Assembly (NCBI GenBank): GCA_021162845.1
Contig: JAGGXX010000062.1
Location: 1 to 38,919, forward strand
Reading direction: 5' to 3'
DNA: 38,919 nt
DNA from: Thermoprotei archaeon
GTDB taxonomy: Archaea > Thermoproteota > Thermoprotei > QMSL01 > B3-G16
A program made the position numbers and the translations under genes. Positions 16,807-24,984 of this stretch are shown piece after piece. The notes beneath the pieces are model-generated. The model saw only the letters and a program-made list of their open reading frames with translations, was not told the origin of the DNA and made no database searches. The stretch's first letter is position 1, and each line of letters starts with the position of its first letter.

Positions 16807-17718
16807 CTAGATGGGCAGGCAAACAGGATTATCATCAGTAGCTATCCTTGCCTCCTTAATCTTCTTAAGGACATAAGGCGGTAAGGCGAACATCGCTCTA
16901 TGTATCTCCCAATTGTAAAACCTCAGCTCGCCCTTTATGGAGCTCAGCCTCTCCTTAAATGCCGCCTCATCGAGGACACATGGATCCTTATCCCTCGACG
17001 CGATGACGAAGCCCCACATGGCCTCAAAGCTAGGCACATAGGCGTGATATCCTCTCGCTATTGGGAATACCGAGGCTATTGTGTTATATATAGTGGCGAA
17101 TACGTCTAGGCTATAGAACGTGGATGTGGCCTGTGTGACCATCAACCCCCCATCGCTTAGCCTCTTCTCAACGGCGGAGTAGAACTCCTTCGTATAGAGG
17201 AATACCGATGGCGTCCCGGGTACGGGATCCGTCAAGTCCAGTATTATTACATCGAACTCCTCATCCGTCTCCTCGAGGAACTTCCGTCCGTCCATGAACA
17301 AGAGCCGAACCCTAGGATCGTCAAACGCTCCCTTATTCCACTCTGGGAGATACTTCCTGCAAAGGTTTACTAACTCTTCATCGAGATCCACCATCACCAC
17401 TTGCTCGACATTATGACGCAGTACCTCCCTTAACGTGGCCCCCTCTCCTCCCCCTATTATCGCCACGCGCTTAGGGTCATCATGGGTGAGCATGGCTGGG
17501 TGTACTAGGGCTTCATGGTATATCCATTCATCACACTCGCTCGATTGGATCTTACCGTCGAGTACCAAGCATTTCCCATACGTATAGGTGATCAGTATAT
17601 CGACCTTTTGATATTTAGTCTTACCACTATAGACGTGCTCCTTTACGGCGAGCATATCAGCCCTATATGGGCTCTCCCATTGAATTAGCCAACGCCACCA
17701 TCCAAACTCCTCGGCCAT
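16807..17718 (-). CDS. speE: Polyamine aminopropyltransferase (spermidine synthase family)
   Basis: A 303-residue protein with all the main marks of the aminopropyltransferase family, which moves the aminopropyl group of decarboxylated S-adenosylmethionine onto a polyamine acceptor in the cytoplasm. Visible are YQKVDI, the fold entry LVLDGKIQSSECDEWIYHEA, the nucleotide-binding loop IIGGGEGATLRE (about residues 87-98), VDLDEE (D111, binding the ribose) and the catalytic DLTDP (161-165). Acceptor identity (putrescine, agmatine, spermidine) is not readable; thermophilic archaeal members are often broad or agmatine-using. It converges on the uronate-isomerase-like gene and has its own promoter at 17744-17753. 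There is no sign of metabolic linkage to the glycan genes. Confidence 0.95.
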   Translation of the reverse strand: MAEEFGWWRWLIQWESPYRADMLAVKEHVYSGKTKYQKVDILITYTYGKCLVLDGKIQSSECDEWIYHEALVHPAMLTHDDPKRVAIIGGGEGATLREVLRHNVEQVVMVDLDEELVNLCRKYLPEWNKGAFDDPRVRLLFMDGRKFLEETDEEFDVIILDLTDPVPGTPSVFLYTKEFYSAVEKRLSDGGLMVTQATSTFYSLDVFATIYNTIASVFPIARGYHAYVPSFEAMWGFVIASRDKDPCVLDEAAFKERLSSIKGELRFYNWEIHRAMFALPPYVLKKIKEARIATDDNPVCLPI

Positions 17719-17743
17719 CAGAATGCACCCCGTTGCTGGCTTC

Positions 17744-17753
17744 TATATTATAT
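17744..17753 (-). promoter_or_regulatory. TATA box for speE
   Basis: TATATTATAT at 17744-17753 lies 26 bases upstream of the speE ATG (17718), predicting a leaderless or nearly leaderless message. The rest of the spacer to 17964 holds no recognisable gene. Confidence 0.6.
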
Positions 17754-17964
17754 CCTTAAGGATAATAATTAACATATCCGCTTCGAGCGATTACCGGCTA
17801 CCGCACCCATCGATTAAGGTCTCCCATTATCAATGGCCGCTCAGAGGAGCGTGATCCTATATACTTTAGCATATACTATTCGATGAAACTGAAATAGTAA
17901 TCATAAACATTGATAATGGTAAATGGGATGCGTTCAACTTCACATCATCCGTTCCGCCCTGTGG

Positions 17965-19041
17965 TTAATCGTACCTGCCGTACTTATGGATGAGTTCTAT
18001 CACGCGTTTATAATTCTGGAAGCTAACGTTCTTGGGCACGGAGTGATCTGAATGATAGATATAGCCTCCGCCCTCCTTAGCCACGGTGACCTTCCGCTTT
18101 ACCTCCTCCTCTATGGGCTTTGGATCGTCGAGCGCCATGAGCCTGACGTCTATACCGCCCATAAACGATATCTTATCACCGTATTCCTCCTTAAGCTCTA
18201 CTAGATCCATACCAGCTTTAACCTCGAGTGGTTGGAGGACGTCGAACCCTTCCTCTATGAAGTAAGGTATCAGATCCTTAACCCTACCGCAGCTATGGAG
18301 GAAGACGTACATGCCCTTGGACTTAAAGAACCTACATAGCTCCTTGAACACGGGATGTAGTTGTTCCTCGAAATACTTAGGCGAGAAGAAGAGTCCGTTC
18401 CTATACCCGAGATCACAGTAGAGGAAGGCCCCATCGAACTTAAACCCACCCCTTATCATTATATCACACATCTCCATGACTAATTTGGCATCTGTCCAAT
18501 ACATGTCCACTACCCAGTCAGGATCCTTTACGACCGCCATAAGCAACTTATCCGTCTTGACGTAGTTCTGAATCTTATCGAAACCCACGGCCGCACCGTA
18601 CATTATGAACCTACTACGGCTTCGTTCACGATGGTACTCATTCAGACCCGTAACCCAATCTACCCTCCTTTCACTGGGCTTAAGCCTAATCTTGATCCTC
18701 TCCCAATCCTCCCTTGACTTACACGGCCAATCTATGACCTCAGGGGTTGTCGAGTAATCCTTATGGTTCCTCCTGACACCCCCAAAACACGTTCTCTCGA
18801 TTATATACTCGTTATCCTCATACAACACCTCAACTGGAAACTGTGGTGACGTATCGGCTCCGAATATGGCGATCTCATAGCCGAAGTAGTCCGCTGGGGA
18901 GACGCCCGAGGGGAGCCCCTCCCTCCTCCATCTATCCACAGTAGCGGCCCAGGGACTATCGTGAATTGGTATGCGATCTAGACGGTCCTCCTTATGCTCT
19001 AAGGCGTATATTATCCTATCACGTGGGCTTAGCTCCGACAT
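17965..19041 (-). CDS. URO-D superfamily protein
   Basis: A 358-residue member of the uroporphyrinogen-decarboxylase superfamily, opening with SPRDRIIYALEHKEDRLDRI. It contains the barrel strand MYVFLHSCGRV (H249, C251) followed by DVLQPLEVKAGMDLVELKEEYGDKISFMGGIDVRLMA. The HxC pair resembles the first two zinc ligands of MtaA/CmuA methyltransferases, but the C-terminal third ligand is absent: the matching segment is EGGGYIYHSDHSVP. A PPR-like string of aromatic residues suggests a different ligand pocket from true HemE. It is transcribed alone from a TATA box about 36 bases upstream. Substrate unknown; a role in demethylation of a sugar or aromatic compound is conjecture. Confidence 0.87.
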   Translation of the reverse strand: MSELSPRDRIIYALEHKEDRLDRIPIHDSPWAATVDRWRREGLPSGVSPADYFGYEIAIFGADTSPQFPVEVLYEDNEYIIERTCFGGVRRNHKDYSTTPEVIDWPCKSREDWERIKIRLKPSERRVDWVTGLNEYHRERSRSRFIMYGAAVGFDKIQNYVKTDKLLMAVVKDPDWVVDMYWTDAKLVMEMCDIMIRGGFKFDGAFLYCDLGYRNGLFFSPKYFEEQLHPVFKELCRFFKSKGMYVFLHSCGRVKDLIPYFIEEGFDVLQPLEVKAGMDLVELKEEYGDKISFMGGIDVRLMALDDPKPIEEEVKRKVTVAKEGGGYIYHSDHSVPKNVSFQNYKRVIELIHKYGRYD

Positions 19042-19044
19042 AAA

Positions 19045-19085
19045 TCCTCAAGGTTAATCTGTTGGAGGATAACTTATTTAAACGC
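19045..19085 (-). promoter_or_regulatory. Promoter and ribosome-binding site of the URO-D-like gene at 17965-19041
   Basis: On the minus strand GCGTTTAAATAAGT (19072-19085) is a good TATA box. It is followed by a short leader and a CTTGAGG sequence close to the ATG at 19041 that can serve as a Shine-Dalgarno site. Confidence 0.55.
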
Positions 19086-19137
19086 TAAGATATCCTCACA
19101 ATCAAAAAGAGGTCGTCCCTTTCCTCAAGCTCTGGAA

Positions 19138-20322
19138 TTACTCAGGGAATTCTATCTTAGTAACCCGCTCAGGTTGTCTAGCTAAGCGGACTCCCTCGCC
19201 GAGCCTTATTTCATCAACATACTTAAGTTCGCCGAGGACCGTACACCTGTCCCCTAGTATGGCCCGATGGGCGTATACATTGCGCATCATGCACCTATCC
19301 TCGGCTTCGAGTTCCTCTGCATACACATCTTCCACGCGAGTCCTCTCCCTTAGACAAGCCCTCTTAGCTACGATCTTCCCCCTGACATTTCCCCTTCGAC
19401 CTATTACTATCAGATCTGCCCATACGCCTTCCTCAGCCATGATATTGTTCGCCTCAATTCTATCAGTATATATCCTCCTCGCCTCTATACTTCCTCCGAC
19501 ATCAATCCTCTTAGCCCTCAGCACGCCCCCTACCTTAATTACACCCCCAACGTTTATCCGCCTTTTCACGTCTGCACCTCCTTCAATCTCAATGAAGCCA
19601 CCCACATCAACACTTTCCGCCTCAAATTCCCCTCTAACGCGAATGGATCCACCTACGTTAATCCTTTCGGCCTTAAGATCGCCACTTACACTTAAGGATC
19701 CACCTACCTCGATATCTCCGATGTTGGCCTTACCCAACCGAGCGACCCCTCCTACATCTAGCCTTCCCGCCTCTATGCTTCCCTTAGACTCGAAGGTCCC
19801 TCCCACACTGATTGAATCCTTAACACGTCCCTCCTCCACTTTAGCAGTCCCCCCTACATCCAGCCTTTCAACTGATATGCTCCTACACGTCATGCTACCC
19901 CCCACGCTAACGTCACTCGCGCGTAACTCCCCCTTGACCCTCAATATACCTCCCACGTCGACTTCTAAGGCCTCTATGCTATCCGCCTTCAACGTCCCTC
20001 CCACGTTTATATCGCTGGCCTTGATGTATCCCTCCACGAAGAGCTGTTCATCTACATCTATGTCATCCGCCTCAAGCCCTCCATATACGCTCAGCTTCCC
20101 GTTCCTGACCTCAAGGTCTCTGCGGATCTTCAGATCTCCCTCTACCACCACGCTTCCGTTCCTAGCCCTCAGGGCCTCAGCCTCCACAGGGGCCTTGAAT
20201 GTACAGTCACCTGAGCAAATGATCCTACCCCTTACGATTATACGGTTCCCTTCTGCCTTGACCACATATCCATCACTAACCCTTAGGTCCCCTTCTACGA
20301 CACCGACCTTAAGCTCCCTCAT
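19138..20322 (-). CDS. Bactofilin-like polymer-forming beta-helix protein
   Basis: A 394-residue protein almost wholly built of short beta-strand repeats, with no signal peptide or transmembrane helix. From about residue 105 to 277 an x-V-G-G motif recurs at residues 107, 123, 140, 156, 173, 190, 207, 223, 240, 258 and 275, a period of 16-18 residues. A typical unit is VGGSIRVRGEFEAESVD. This period fits one rung of the right-handed beta-helix of bactofilins and related polymer-forming cytoskeletal proteins. The first 100 residues have looser versions of the same repeat (VVVEGDLKIRRDLEVRNGKL). The last 100 become Cys- and Arg-richer (KRACLRERTRVEDVYAEELE). It is probably cytoplasmic and self-assembling (inference). 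It is divergent from a winged-helix gene at 20441 across a 118-base spacer. Confidence 0.75.
   Translation of the reverse strand: MRELKVGVVEGDLRVSDGYVVKAEGNRIIVRGRIICSGDCTFKAPVEAEALRARNGSVVVEGDLKIRRDLEVRNGKLSVYGGLEADDIDVDEQLFVEGYIKASDINVGGTLKADSIEALEVDVGGILRVKGELRASDVSVGGSMTCRSISVERLDVGGTAKVEEGRVKDSISVGGTFESKGSIEAGRLDVGGVARLGKANIGDIEVGGSLSVSGDLKAERINVGGSIRVRGEFEAESVDVGGFIEIEGGADVKRRINVGGVIKVGGVLRAKRIDVGGSIEARRIYTDRIEANNIMAEEGVWADLIVIGRRGNVRGKIVAKRACLRERTRVEDVYAEELEAEDRCMMRNVYAHRAILGDRCTVLGELKYVDEIRLGEGVRLARQPERVTKIEFPE
19492..20010 (-). repeat. Tandem protein-level repeats (11 VGG rungs)
   Basis: This part of the beta-helix gene encodes eleven VGG units, each about 50 bases long. At DNA level the copies are strongly diverged except around the GTxGGxGG core, so the array is old and held by protein structure rather than by recent duplication. 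Confidence 0.7.
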
Positions 20323-20440
20323 GTTCAGCTCAGCCCACCGAGGCTAATCAGGGATCCCCGACTTAAATTAGGAACTCACGAGATGTGGTCACAATAAGTA
20401 CTCAAGGCTTATAGGCCGATAGGCGGGATAGAAAAGCTTA
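20323..20440. promoter_or_regulatory. Divergent spacer between beta-helix gene and winged-helix gene
   Basis: The 118-base gap has GGATCCCCGACTTAAATTAGG (about 20352-20371) containing a TTAAATTA box usable by either strand, and GAAAAGCTTAATG just before the winged-helix ATG at 20441. The shared spacer makes the regulator a candidate controller of the beta-helix gene. Confidence 0.4.
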
Positions 20441-20746
20441 ATGCCTAAACAGGCCAAGAGGACCTTCTACGACATATACGCTAACATCCTGGCCTTTCTA
20501 GCTAGAAGAGGCGCTGGGAGGATAACCCAGATAGCGCGATACTCAAACCTACCGGTTGACAGAGCTAAAAGGGTACTTAACGATATGGTCGTCGCAGACC
20601 TAGTTAGGAGGCGAAGGGAGGAGGAATCCACCACCTATGCGATTACGCCGAGGGGATACGAATACCTCGAGTTATACAGAAGGCTGAGGAAGCTCATCGC
20701 GCCTAGCATAATCGAGGAAAGGCCTGGCTGGTTAATCGAGGATTGA
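20441..20746 (+). CDS. Winged-helix DNA-binding protein
   Basis: A 101-residue protein with a single winged helix-turn-helix fold. Helix-turn-helix GRITQIARYSNLPVDRAKRV is followed by a conserved leader to the wing, LNDMVVADLVRRRREEE, the wing strand TTYAITPRGYEYL and a C-terminal helix. This resembles small archaeal winged-helix repressors, including those of the HTH_45 type; the closest named family cannot be fixed by eye. It is divergent from the bactofilin-like gene and 181 bases upstream of the S9 peptidase gene, either of which it may regulate. The signature ITPRG is common in the family. There is no ligand or metal site visible. Confidence 0.82.
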   Translation: MPKQAKRTFYDIYANILAFLARRGAGRITQIARYSNLPVDRAKRVLNDMVVADLVRRRREEESTTYAITPRGYEYLELYRRLRKLIAPSIIEERPGWLIED

Positions 20747-20885
20747 GCTTTAAATCACGACGCCCATATGAATGGCTCCTCATAGACGTTCATGCCTTGA
20801 AGAGCTGGGGGAGGAGCTATTCGTTGATGGAGCATCCTAAATGCCGTACCTCATGGCTCGCAAGCTGGGACTCAGGCGGATTAAC

Positions 20886-20927
20886 CTTTAAAATGGAAAA
20901 TTCCTCAATCCACTCAACGGTGGACAT
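20886..20927 (+). promoter_or_regulatory. Promoter and ribosome-binding site of the S9 peptidase gene
   Basis: CTTTAAAAT at 20886-20894 is a TATA-like box about 36 bases before the ATG at 20928, and GGTGG at 20919-20923 is a close Shine-Dalgarno match. The stretch between the winged-helix stop and this box shows no convincing gene. Confidence 0.5.
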
Positions 20928-22796
20928 ATGATTAAATGGGATGAGAAGACCTTCACGCGATTCACGTACCTGAGCGATGTGAGAGTCTCCAGCAAAGGGG
21001 ATATAGCCTACGTCATGACCAAGGCTAACCTAGAGAAAGATAGATATGAAAATACCGTGGTGATCGAGGGAAGCGATGGCAGCAGGAAATTCATCGAAGA
21101 CGCGACCATGCCTAGGTTCAGCCCCTCAGGGGAGAAGCTCACGTTCGCCAGACTGGATGAGCAACAGAAGAAGACGACGCTATTCCTCCTCGACCTAAGG
21201 AGCATGAGCTTCAAGAAAATAGGGGAGTTCAAGTACATCAGGGAGGTCTCCTGGGGAAACGACGACAGATCCCTGCTCATATTAAGCTTCAAGCGCAGAG
21301 ACGATGAGGATCTGATATTCGAAGAGGACATCCCGATATGGTTCGATAACATGGGCTTCCTCGATGGAGAAAAGACGCTGATCCAGGTATACGACACAGA
21401 GGGCGAAGAGGTGCTAGAAGAGCTGGAGACCGGTAGGCTTTCCAAGGCCATTTGGCATGGTGATAAGATAGTCTACTCGGTCCCTAGAAGGGAGAACCTC
21501 TTGATGCTCTACGACATATACATATATGATGGCGGATCCTCCGAGAAGATACTGGAGAAGGTAGGACTTAGCGCAGTGGATTCAAACGGTAAGGAAATCC
21601 TCCTAGAGGGCAGACCCAACAGGAAATACCTAACCGAACACGATTACCTTTACCTCTACAAAGATGGGGAGATGGAGCCCCTTACTGAACATCTAGGATA
21701 CGAGACGGTCAACGGTAAGCTAGATGGGGACAGGGCTTACTTCCGAATGTTCTACGAGGGAAAGGTCATGCTGGGTACCGTAAAAAGTGGAGAACATGAG
21801 ATGTTAGTGAATCAGAAAGCATGGATCACCTCATATGACGTCAAGAACGGGAGAGTAGCCTTCATAATGGCCTCCGATACCTCACCCGGAGAGGCCTATC
21901 TCCTAGAGGAGGGTAAGCTTAAACAGCTGACGGACTATAACGCGAAGATACTAAAGAGGCTCAAGGTCAGGCCACACATACACTTCAGGTACAAGAGCTT
22001 TGACGGAACTGAGATGGACGGATGGTATATCAAGCCAGATGTGAAGGAAGGCAAGAAAGCCCCTGTCATAGTATTCGTCCACGGCGGACCTAAGGGGATG
22101 TACGGCTATTACTTCAACTACATGATGCAACTCCTAGCCGATAAGGGCTTCTACATAGTCCTCACTAATCCAAGGGGAAGCGGGGGCTATTCCGAGGACT
22201 TCGCGCTCCAAGTCATAGGTAGGACAGGACTAGAGGACTTCCAGGACATACTCCACGGGCTCAGGTGGGTGCTGGAGAACGAGCCCCAAGCTGATGGGGA
22301 AAGGGTGGGGATAACCGGCATAAGCTACGGCGGCTTCATGACGAATTGGGCGGTAACCCACTCAGATATATTCAAGGCCGCGGTAAGCGAAAACGGCATT
22401 TCATACTGGCTCACGAGCTACGCCTTCTCCGATATAGGCCTATGGTTCGATAAGGAGCTGATAGGCGAGAATCCACTGGTGAATGAGAACTATAAGAAGT
22501 TAAGCCCCATCTTCTACGCTGAGAACGTCAAAGCCCCAATCCTCATAATCCATAGCCTCGAGGACTACAGATGCCCCCTCGATCAGTCGACCATGTTCTA
22601 TCACGTCCTAAAGGACCTTGGAAAGGAGGCCTACATAGCCATATTCAAGAGGGGAGCGCATGGGCATAGTATACGCGGGAAGCCAAGGCACAGGATGAAG
22701 AGGCATAAACTGATCATGGAGTTCTTCGTGAGGAAATTGATGAAAGGGGAGAAGGAGTTCAAGATAGAAGAAATACTAAAGAAGGAGGCCAAATAG
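20928..22796 (+). CDS. S9-family serine peptidase (acylaminoacyl/prolyl oligopeptidase type)
   Basis: A 622-residue cytoplasmic peptidase with the classic two-part S9 layout. Residues 1 to about 350 form a beta-propeller with repeats such as RFSPSGEKLTFARLD and DDRSLLILSFKRR. The rest is an alpha/beta-hydrolase domain: VIVFVHGGPKGMYG (oxyanion region), GISYGGFMTNW with nucleophile S466, HSLEDYRCPLDQS with D546, and GAHGHSIRGKPRHR with H578. All three triad residues are present. Such enzymes remove acylated or proline-linked N-terminal residues from short peptides. It begins at an ATG with its own promoter and ends before a T-run terminator. It has no apparent link to the glycan genes. Confidence 0.93.
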   Translation: MIKWDEKTFTRFTYLSDVRVSSKGDIAYVMTKANLEKDRYENTVVIEGSDGSRKFIEDATMPRFSPSGEKLTFARLDEQQKKTTLFLLDLRSMSFKKIGEFKYIREVSWGNDDRSLLILSFKRRDDEDLIFEEDIPIWFDNMGFLDGEKTLIQVYDTEGEEVLEELETGRLSKAIWHGDKIVYSVPRRENLLMLYDIYIYDGGSSEKILEKVGLSAVDSNGKEILLEGRPNRKYLTEHDYLYLYKDGEMEPLTEHLGYETVNGKLDGDRAYFRMFYEGKVMLGTVKSGEHEMLVNQKAWITSYDVKNGRVAFIMASDTSPGEAYLLEEGKLKQLTDYNAKILKRLKVRPHIHFRYKSFDGTEMDGWYIKPDVKEGKKAPVIVFVHGGPKGMYGYYFNYMMQLLADKGFYIVLTNPRGSGGYSEDFALQVIGRTGLEDFQDILHGLRWVLENEPQADGERVGITGISYGGFMTNWAVTHSDIFKAAVSENGISYWLTSYAFSDIGLWFDKELIGENPLVNENYKKLSPIFYAENVKAPILIIHSLEDYRCPLDQSTMFYHVLKDLGKEAYIAIFKRGAHGHSIRGKPRHRMKRHKLIMEFFVRKLMKGEKEFKIEEILKKEAK

Positions 22797-22804
22797 GTGG
22801 AAGG

Positions 22805-22826
22805 CTTTTTTGCTTTACTTTTCTCT
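22805..22826 (+). terminator. T-rich terminator after the S9 peptidase gene
   Basis: Runs of T at 22806-22811 and 22815-22822 begin about ten bases after the stop codon, as expected for archaeal transcription termination. Confidence 0.5.
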
Positions 22827-22889
22827 TCCTAACTTAAATTAGCCAAGCAAGTACTTAACAGACCTTAAGATCTTCATAAAGGTCATCTC

Positions 22890-23894
22890 TTATGTCTCTT
22901 TAACAGTGAATTCATATTGGACATCATCATCTAACACATAAAAGACGTGAAGCCCAGGTCTCCTCTCGTGTATTATTGGCTTGAGGACTTCGTCTGAGAC
23001 TTTAACTAAGTCATCCAAGGACCTGACCATCACAACACTTCTATCCTTCTCCCCGCCATTCAAGCCAACTGCGTCTATTATGATATCTCGATATTTCCTC
23101 ATAGCCCTCTCAAGAGGCGAAACCCGCTTCCTCCCCTTCCAAGTCCACTGAGCGGTATAAGCTAAGGATGCTAAGAGAGCACAGGAGAGAGCATATAGGG
23201 CATACCTCGTCCGCCTGACCCATATAAGCTCAGTGGTTACGTACTTTCCGAGAGTATTCTCCCTTCTATGCTCTAATCCTTCGAAATCGAGACGATTATT
23301 CTCACTATACATGAACTTGATCATCATCTCGGGCTCAAAGCTTTCATTAAGAACCCTCGAACCCATAGACGCAGCAATCTTGACATATGGGTGGATCCTC
23401 AGATAGTAAACGCGGGCGTAAGTCCTGGTCTCCTTCTCTATTGTGTTGATTAACTCCACCATCTTAGTGATGTTAATGACATAGGCCTCCTCAAAACCTG
23501 CGGGTGTGGAGTTAAAGCTGACATGCATAGGTGGAGTTAAAGTGAACTTCTTCCTCCAGCCGACAGGTGCCTCCAATGAACAGATGACCCAATAGGTCAT
23601 ATTGCCCGCTATAACTGGTTTACTTGAGAAGCGGTAAGTGATAGAGATGTTCAGCAGATGAACCAATGGGATAAAGGGGACTTCGTCGGGCATTAATACC
23701 GTTCTATTATCATAAAGCGTACTCGGCCATAGCGTTATGTTGTACTTATATTCAGCCTCATGGACGTATCTTAATTCTGGAACAAAACTAACCACCTTAT
23801 CGGGCAGTAACCTAAGGCTATATACAGCATAGATCGATAGAGCTAATGTGAAGGAGAGGAAAACTAAGATCAGTACCCTCCACCTTAAGTTCAT
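22890..23894 (-). CDS. DUF5305 family membrane-anchored protein
   Basis: A 334-residue protein matching the archaeal DUF5305 family, often found next to archaeal signal peptidases. It has an N-terminal helix (VLILVFLSFTLALSIYAVYS), then a long extracellular beta-rich region with YKYNITLWPSTLYDNRTVLM and many N-glycosylation sequons. A second helix near residues 228-248 (YALYALSCALLASLAYTAQW) leads to a cytoplasmic tail with KRVSPLERAMRKYRDIIIDA. Its ATG (23894) follows immediately on the stop codon of the signal peptidase gene, so translation is probably coupled. The function is unknown; position in the fibre operon suggests a role in pilus assembly or anchoring (inference). Confidence 0.82.
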   Translation of the reverse strand: MNLRWRVLILVFLSFTLALSIYAVYSLRLLPDKVVSFVPELRYVHEAEYKYNITLWPSTLYDNRTVLMPDEVPFIPLVHLLNISITYRFSSKPVIAGNMTYWVICSLEAPVGWRKKFTLTPPMHVSFNSTPAGFEEAYVINITKMVELINTIEKETRTYARVYYLRIHPYVKIAASMGSRVLNESFEPEMMIKFMYSENNRLDFEGLEHRRENTLGKYVTTELIWVRRTRYALYALSCALLASLAYTAQWTWKGRKRVSPLERAMRKYRDIIIDAVGLNGGEKDRSVVMVRSLDDLVKVSDEVLKPIIHERRPGLHVFYVLDDDVQYEFTVKET

Positions 23895-24923
23895 CTATCC
23901 GTTCACCCCCTCTAAAACCTCGAAGGTCACTTTTCTCGAAGTCGCGCCATAATACCAACGATCACCCTTCCAACTAGCCTGGACGGTCCACGTCCCAGCA
24001 CAGTCCGGCGTGAATACGTCTCCGTAAACACCGTTCTCATCGGTTATAACAGTTCGCGTTATAACGCGCTCATCAATCTCATACTTCAAGGTCACGACTA
24101 CATTATCACGAGCTGGTTTGATTCGACCAGAAACCGTAATGTTATCCCCCAGATTAATCAAGGGATTAGGACTAATCGAACATGTTATCGAGCTTTCCAC
24201 CTTCCATGTCGCTGCTTCAGTGGTAACTCTTGTGGCTTCAACATCCACAAAGTAGCTCGTAATCCCCGAGACGAAGAAGGACGCCATTACATGACTGGTA
24301 CTAGCTACTATTATGAGAAGAAGTAAGGCGCTAGTAGTGTCAAAGACGCTAGGCTTTCTCATCCTCCTACCTCCTTTGCCCAATAGTATCGCCTTTAGCC
24401 CCCTCCGTCCCCTCCTTCGCGTATCATAAATTCTACAAATCTTAATGACCTGATGGAGTACAAGGAGTATAGTGAATGTGATTGCGAGGAACGTGTAAAC
24501 ACCCCTCATACAGAGATACCCCGTGGGAAAGGAGAAATACATCTTCCCGATGACCTCAGAGCCCTTAACATAGCCTCTATCTGGATCCTCGTTGGCGTCT
24601 CCCTTAAGCTTAAGGAGAACTCCCTTCTCCGATGGTATCTTCTCGATAACTCGATGTACGTAAATAGCGCGATCGGTTTTGATAGCAACTATGTCCCCTA
24701 CTTCAATTTCTGAGGGATCGACCTTAACGAGAAAGACTATGTCTCCTGGACGTAATGTCGGTTGCATGCTACCACTTAGGACTATGTAAGAACTATCGGC
24801 TAAGATCAGAAACGGAAATAAGCGAATAATGCTCGGAGTGATCGTAATTAGACAAATTAAAACTAGGATAACTTTAATGGATAAGCTTAATATCCTAACC
24901 TTTCCCCCCTCTCTCATCTTCAT
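23895..24923 (-). CDS. Archaeal signal peptidase I in frame with a secreted Ig-like domain protein
   Basis: The 342-codon frame has two parts. Residues 1-187 are an S26B (archaeal/ER-type) signal peptidase like bacterial SipW: an N-terminal helix, SGSMQPTLRPGD (S52 nucleophile), YVHRVI (H90) and LKGDANEDPD (D109), then a second helix and a basic linker RRRGRRGLK. From M188 a new hydrophobic segment starts (TSALLLLIIVASTSHVMASF), leading to YFVDVEATRVTTEAATW, which resembles the cleavage region of SipW-dependent substrates. An Ig-like domain follows (LGDNITVSGRIKPARDNVVV). A perfect Shine-Dalgarno precedes M188, so the second part may be made as a separate 155-residue protein. The gene is downstream of the TasA-like gene on the same strand. 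Confidence 0.85.
   Translation of the reverse strand: MKMREGGKVRILSLSIKVILVLICLITITPSIIRLFPFLILADSSYIVLSGSMQPTLRPGDIVFLVKVDPSEIEVGDIVAIKTDRAIYVHRVIEKIPSEKGVLLKLKGDANEDPDRGYVKGSEVIGKMYFSFPTGYLCMRGVYTFLAITFTILLVLHQVIKICRIYDTRRRGRRGLKAILLGKGGRRMRKPSVFDTTSALLLLIIVASTSHVMASFFVSGITSYFVDVEATRVTTEAATWKVESSITCSISPNPLINLGDNITVSGRIKPARDNVVVTLKYEIDERVITRTVITDENGVYGDVFTPDCAGTWTVQASWKGDRWYYGATSRKVTFEVLEGVNG
24360..24374 (-). promoter_or_regulatory. Internal ribosome-binding site and in-frame start inside the signal peptidase gene
   Basis: On the minus strand GGAGGTAGGAGG (24363-24374) is followed at once by ATG (24362-24360). GGAGGT, the consensus Shine-Dalgarno, is six bases before the ATG, which is codon 188 of the longer frame. 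It would start MRKPSVFDTTSALLLL, a typical signal sequence, giving a nested product from 24362 down to 23895. Confidence 0.65.
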
Positions 24924-24984
24924 ACCCCCTAGGTCTGATTTAAAAATAAAGTAGTGAAGATACCATCATATCAGTGCGTTACGC

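Noticed and set aside
19259-20347. 362-codon open frame on the plus strand
   Set aside because: It is the antisense of the beta-helix repeat gene; the regular GG-rich repeat removes stops on the other strand. The product is a low-complexity Ser/Pro/Leu string with no fold signals.
20743-20931. 62-codon frame between winged-helix and S9 peptidase genes
   Set aside because: It overlaps the stop of the winged-helix gene, starts at a TTG with no ribosome-binding site, contains the peptidase promoter, and the product shows no family resemblance.
24453-24713. 86-codon plus-strand frame
   Set aside because: Antisense of the signal peptidase catalytic region; no promoter or ribosome-binding site.
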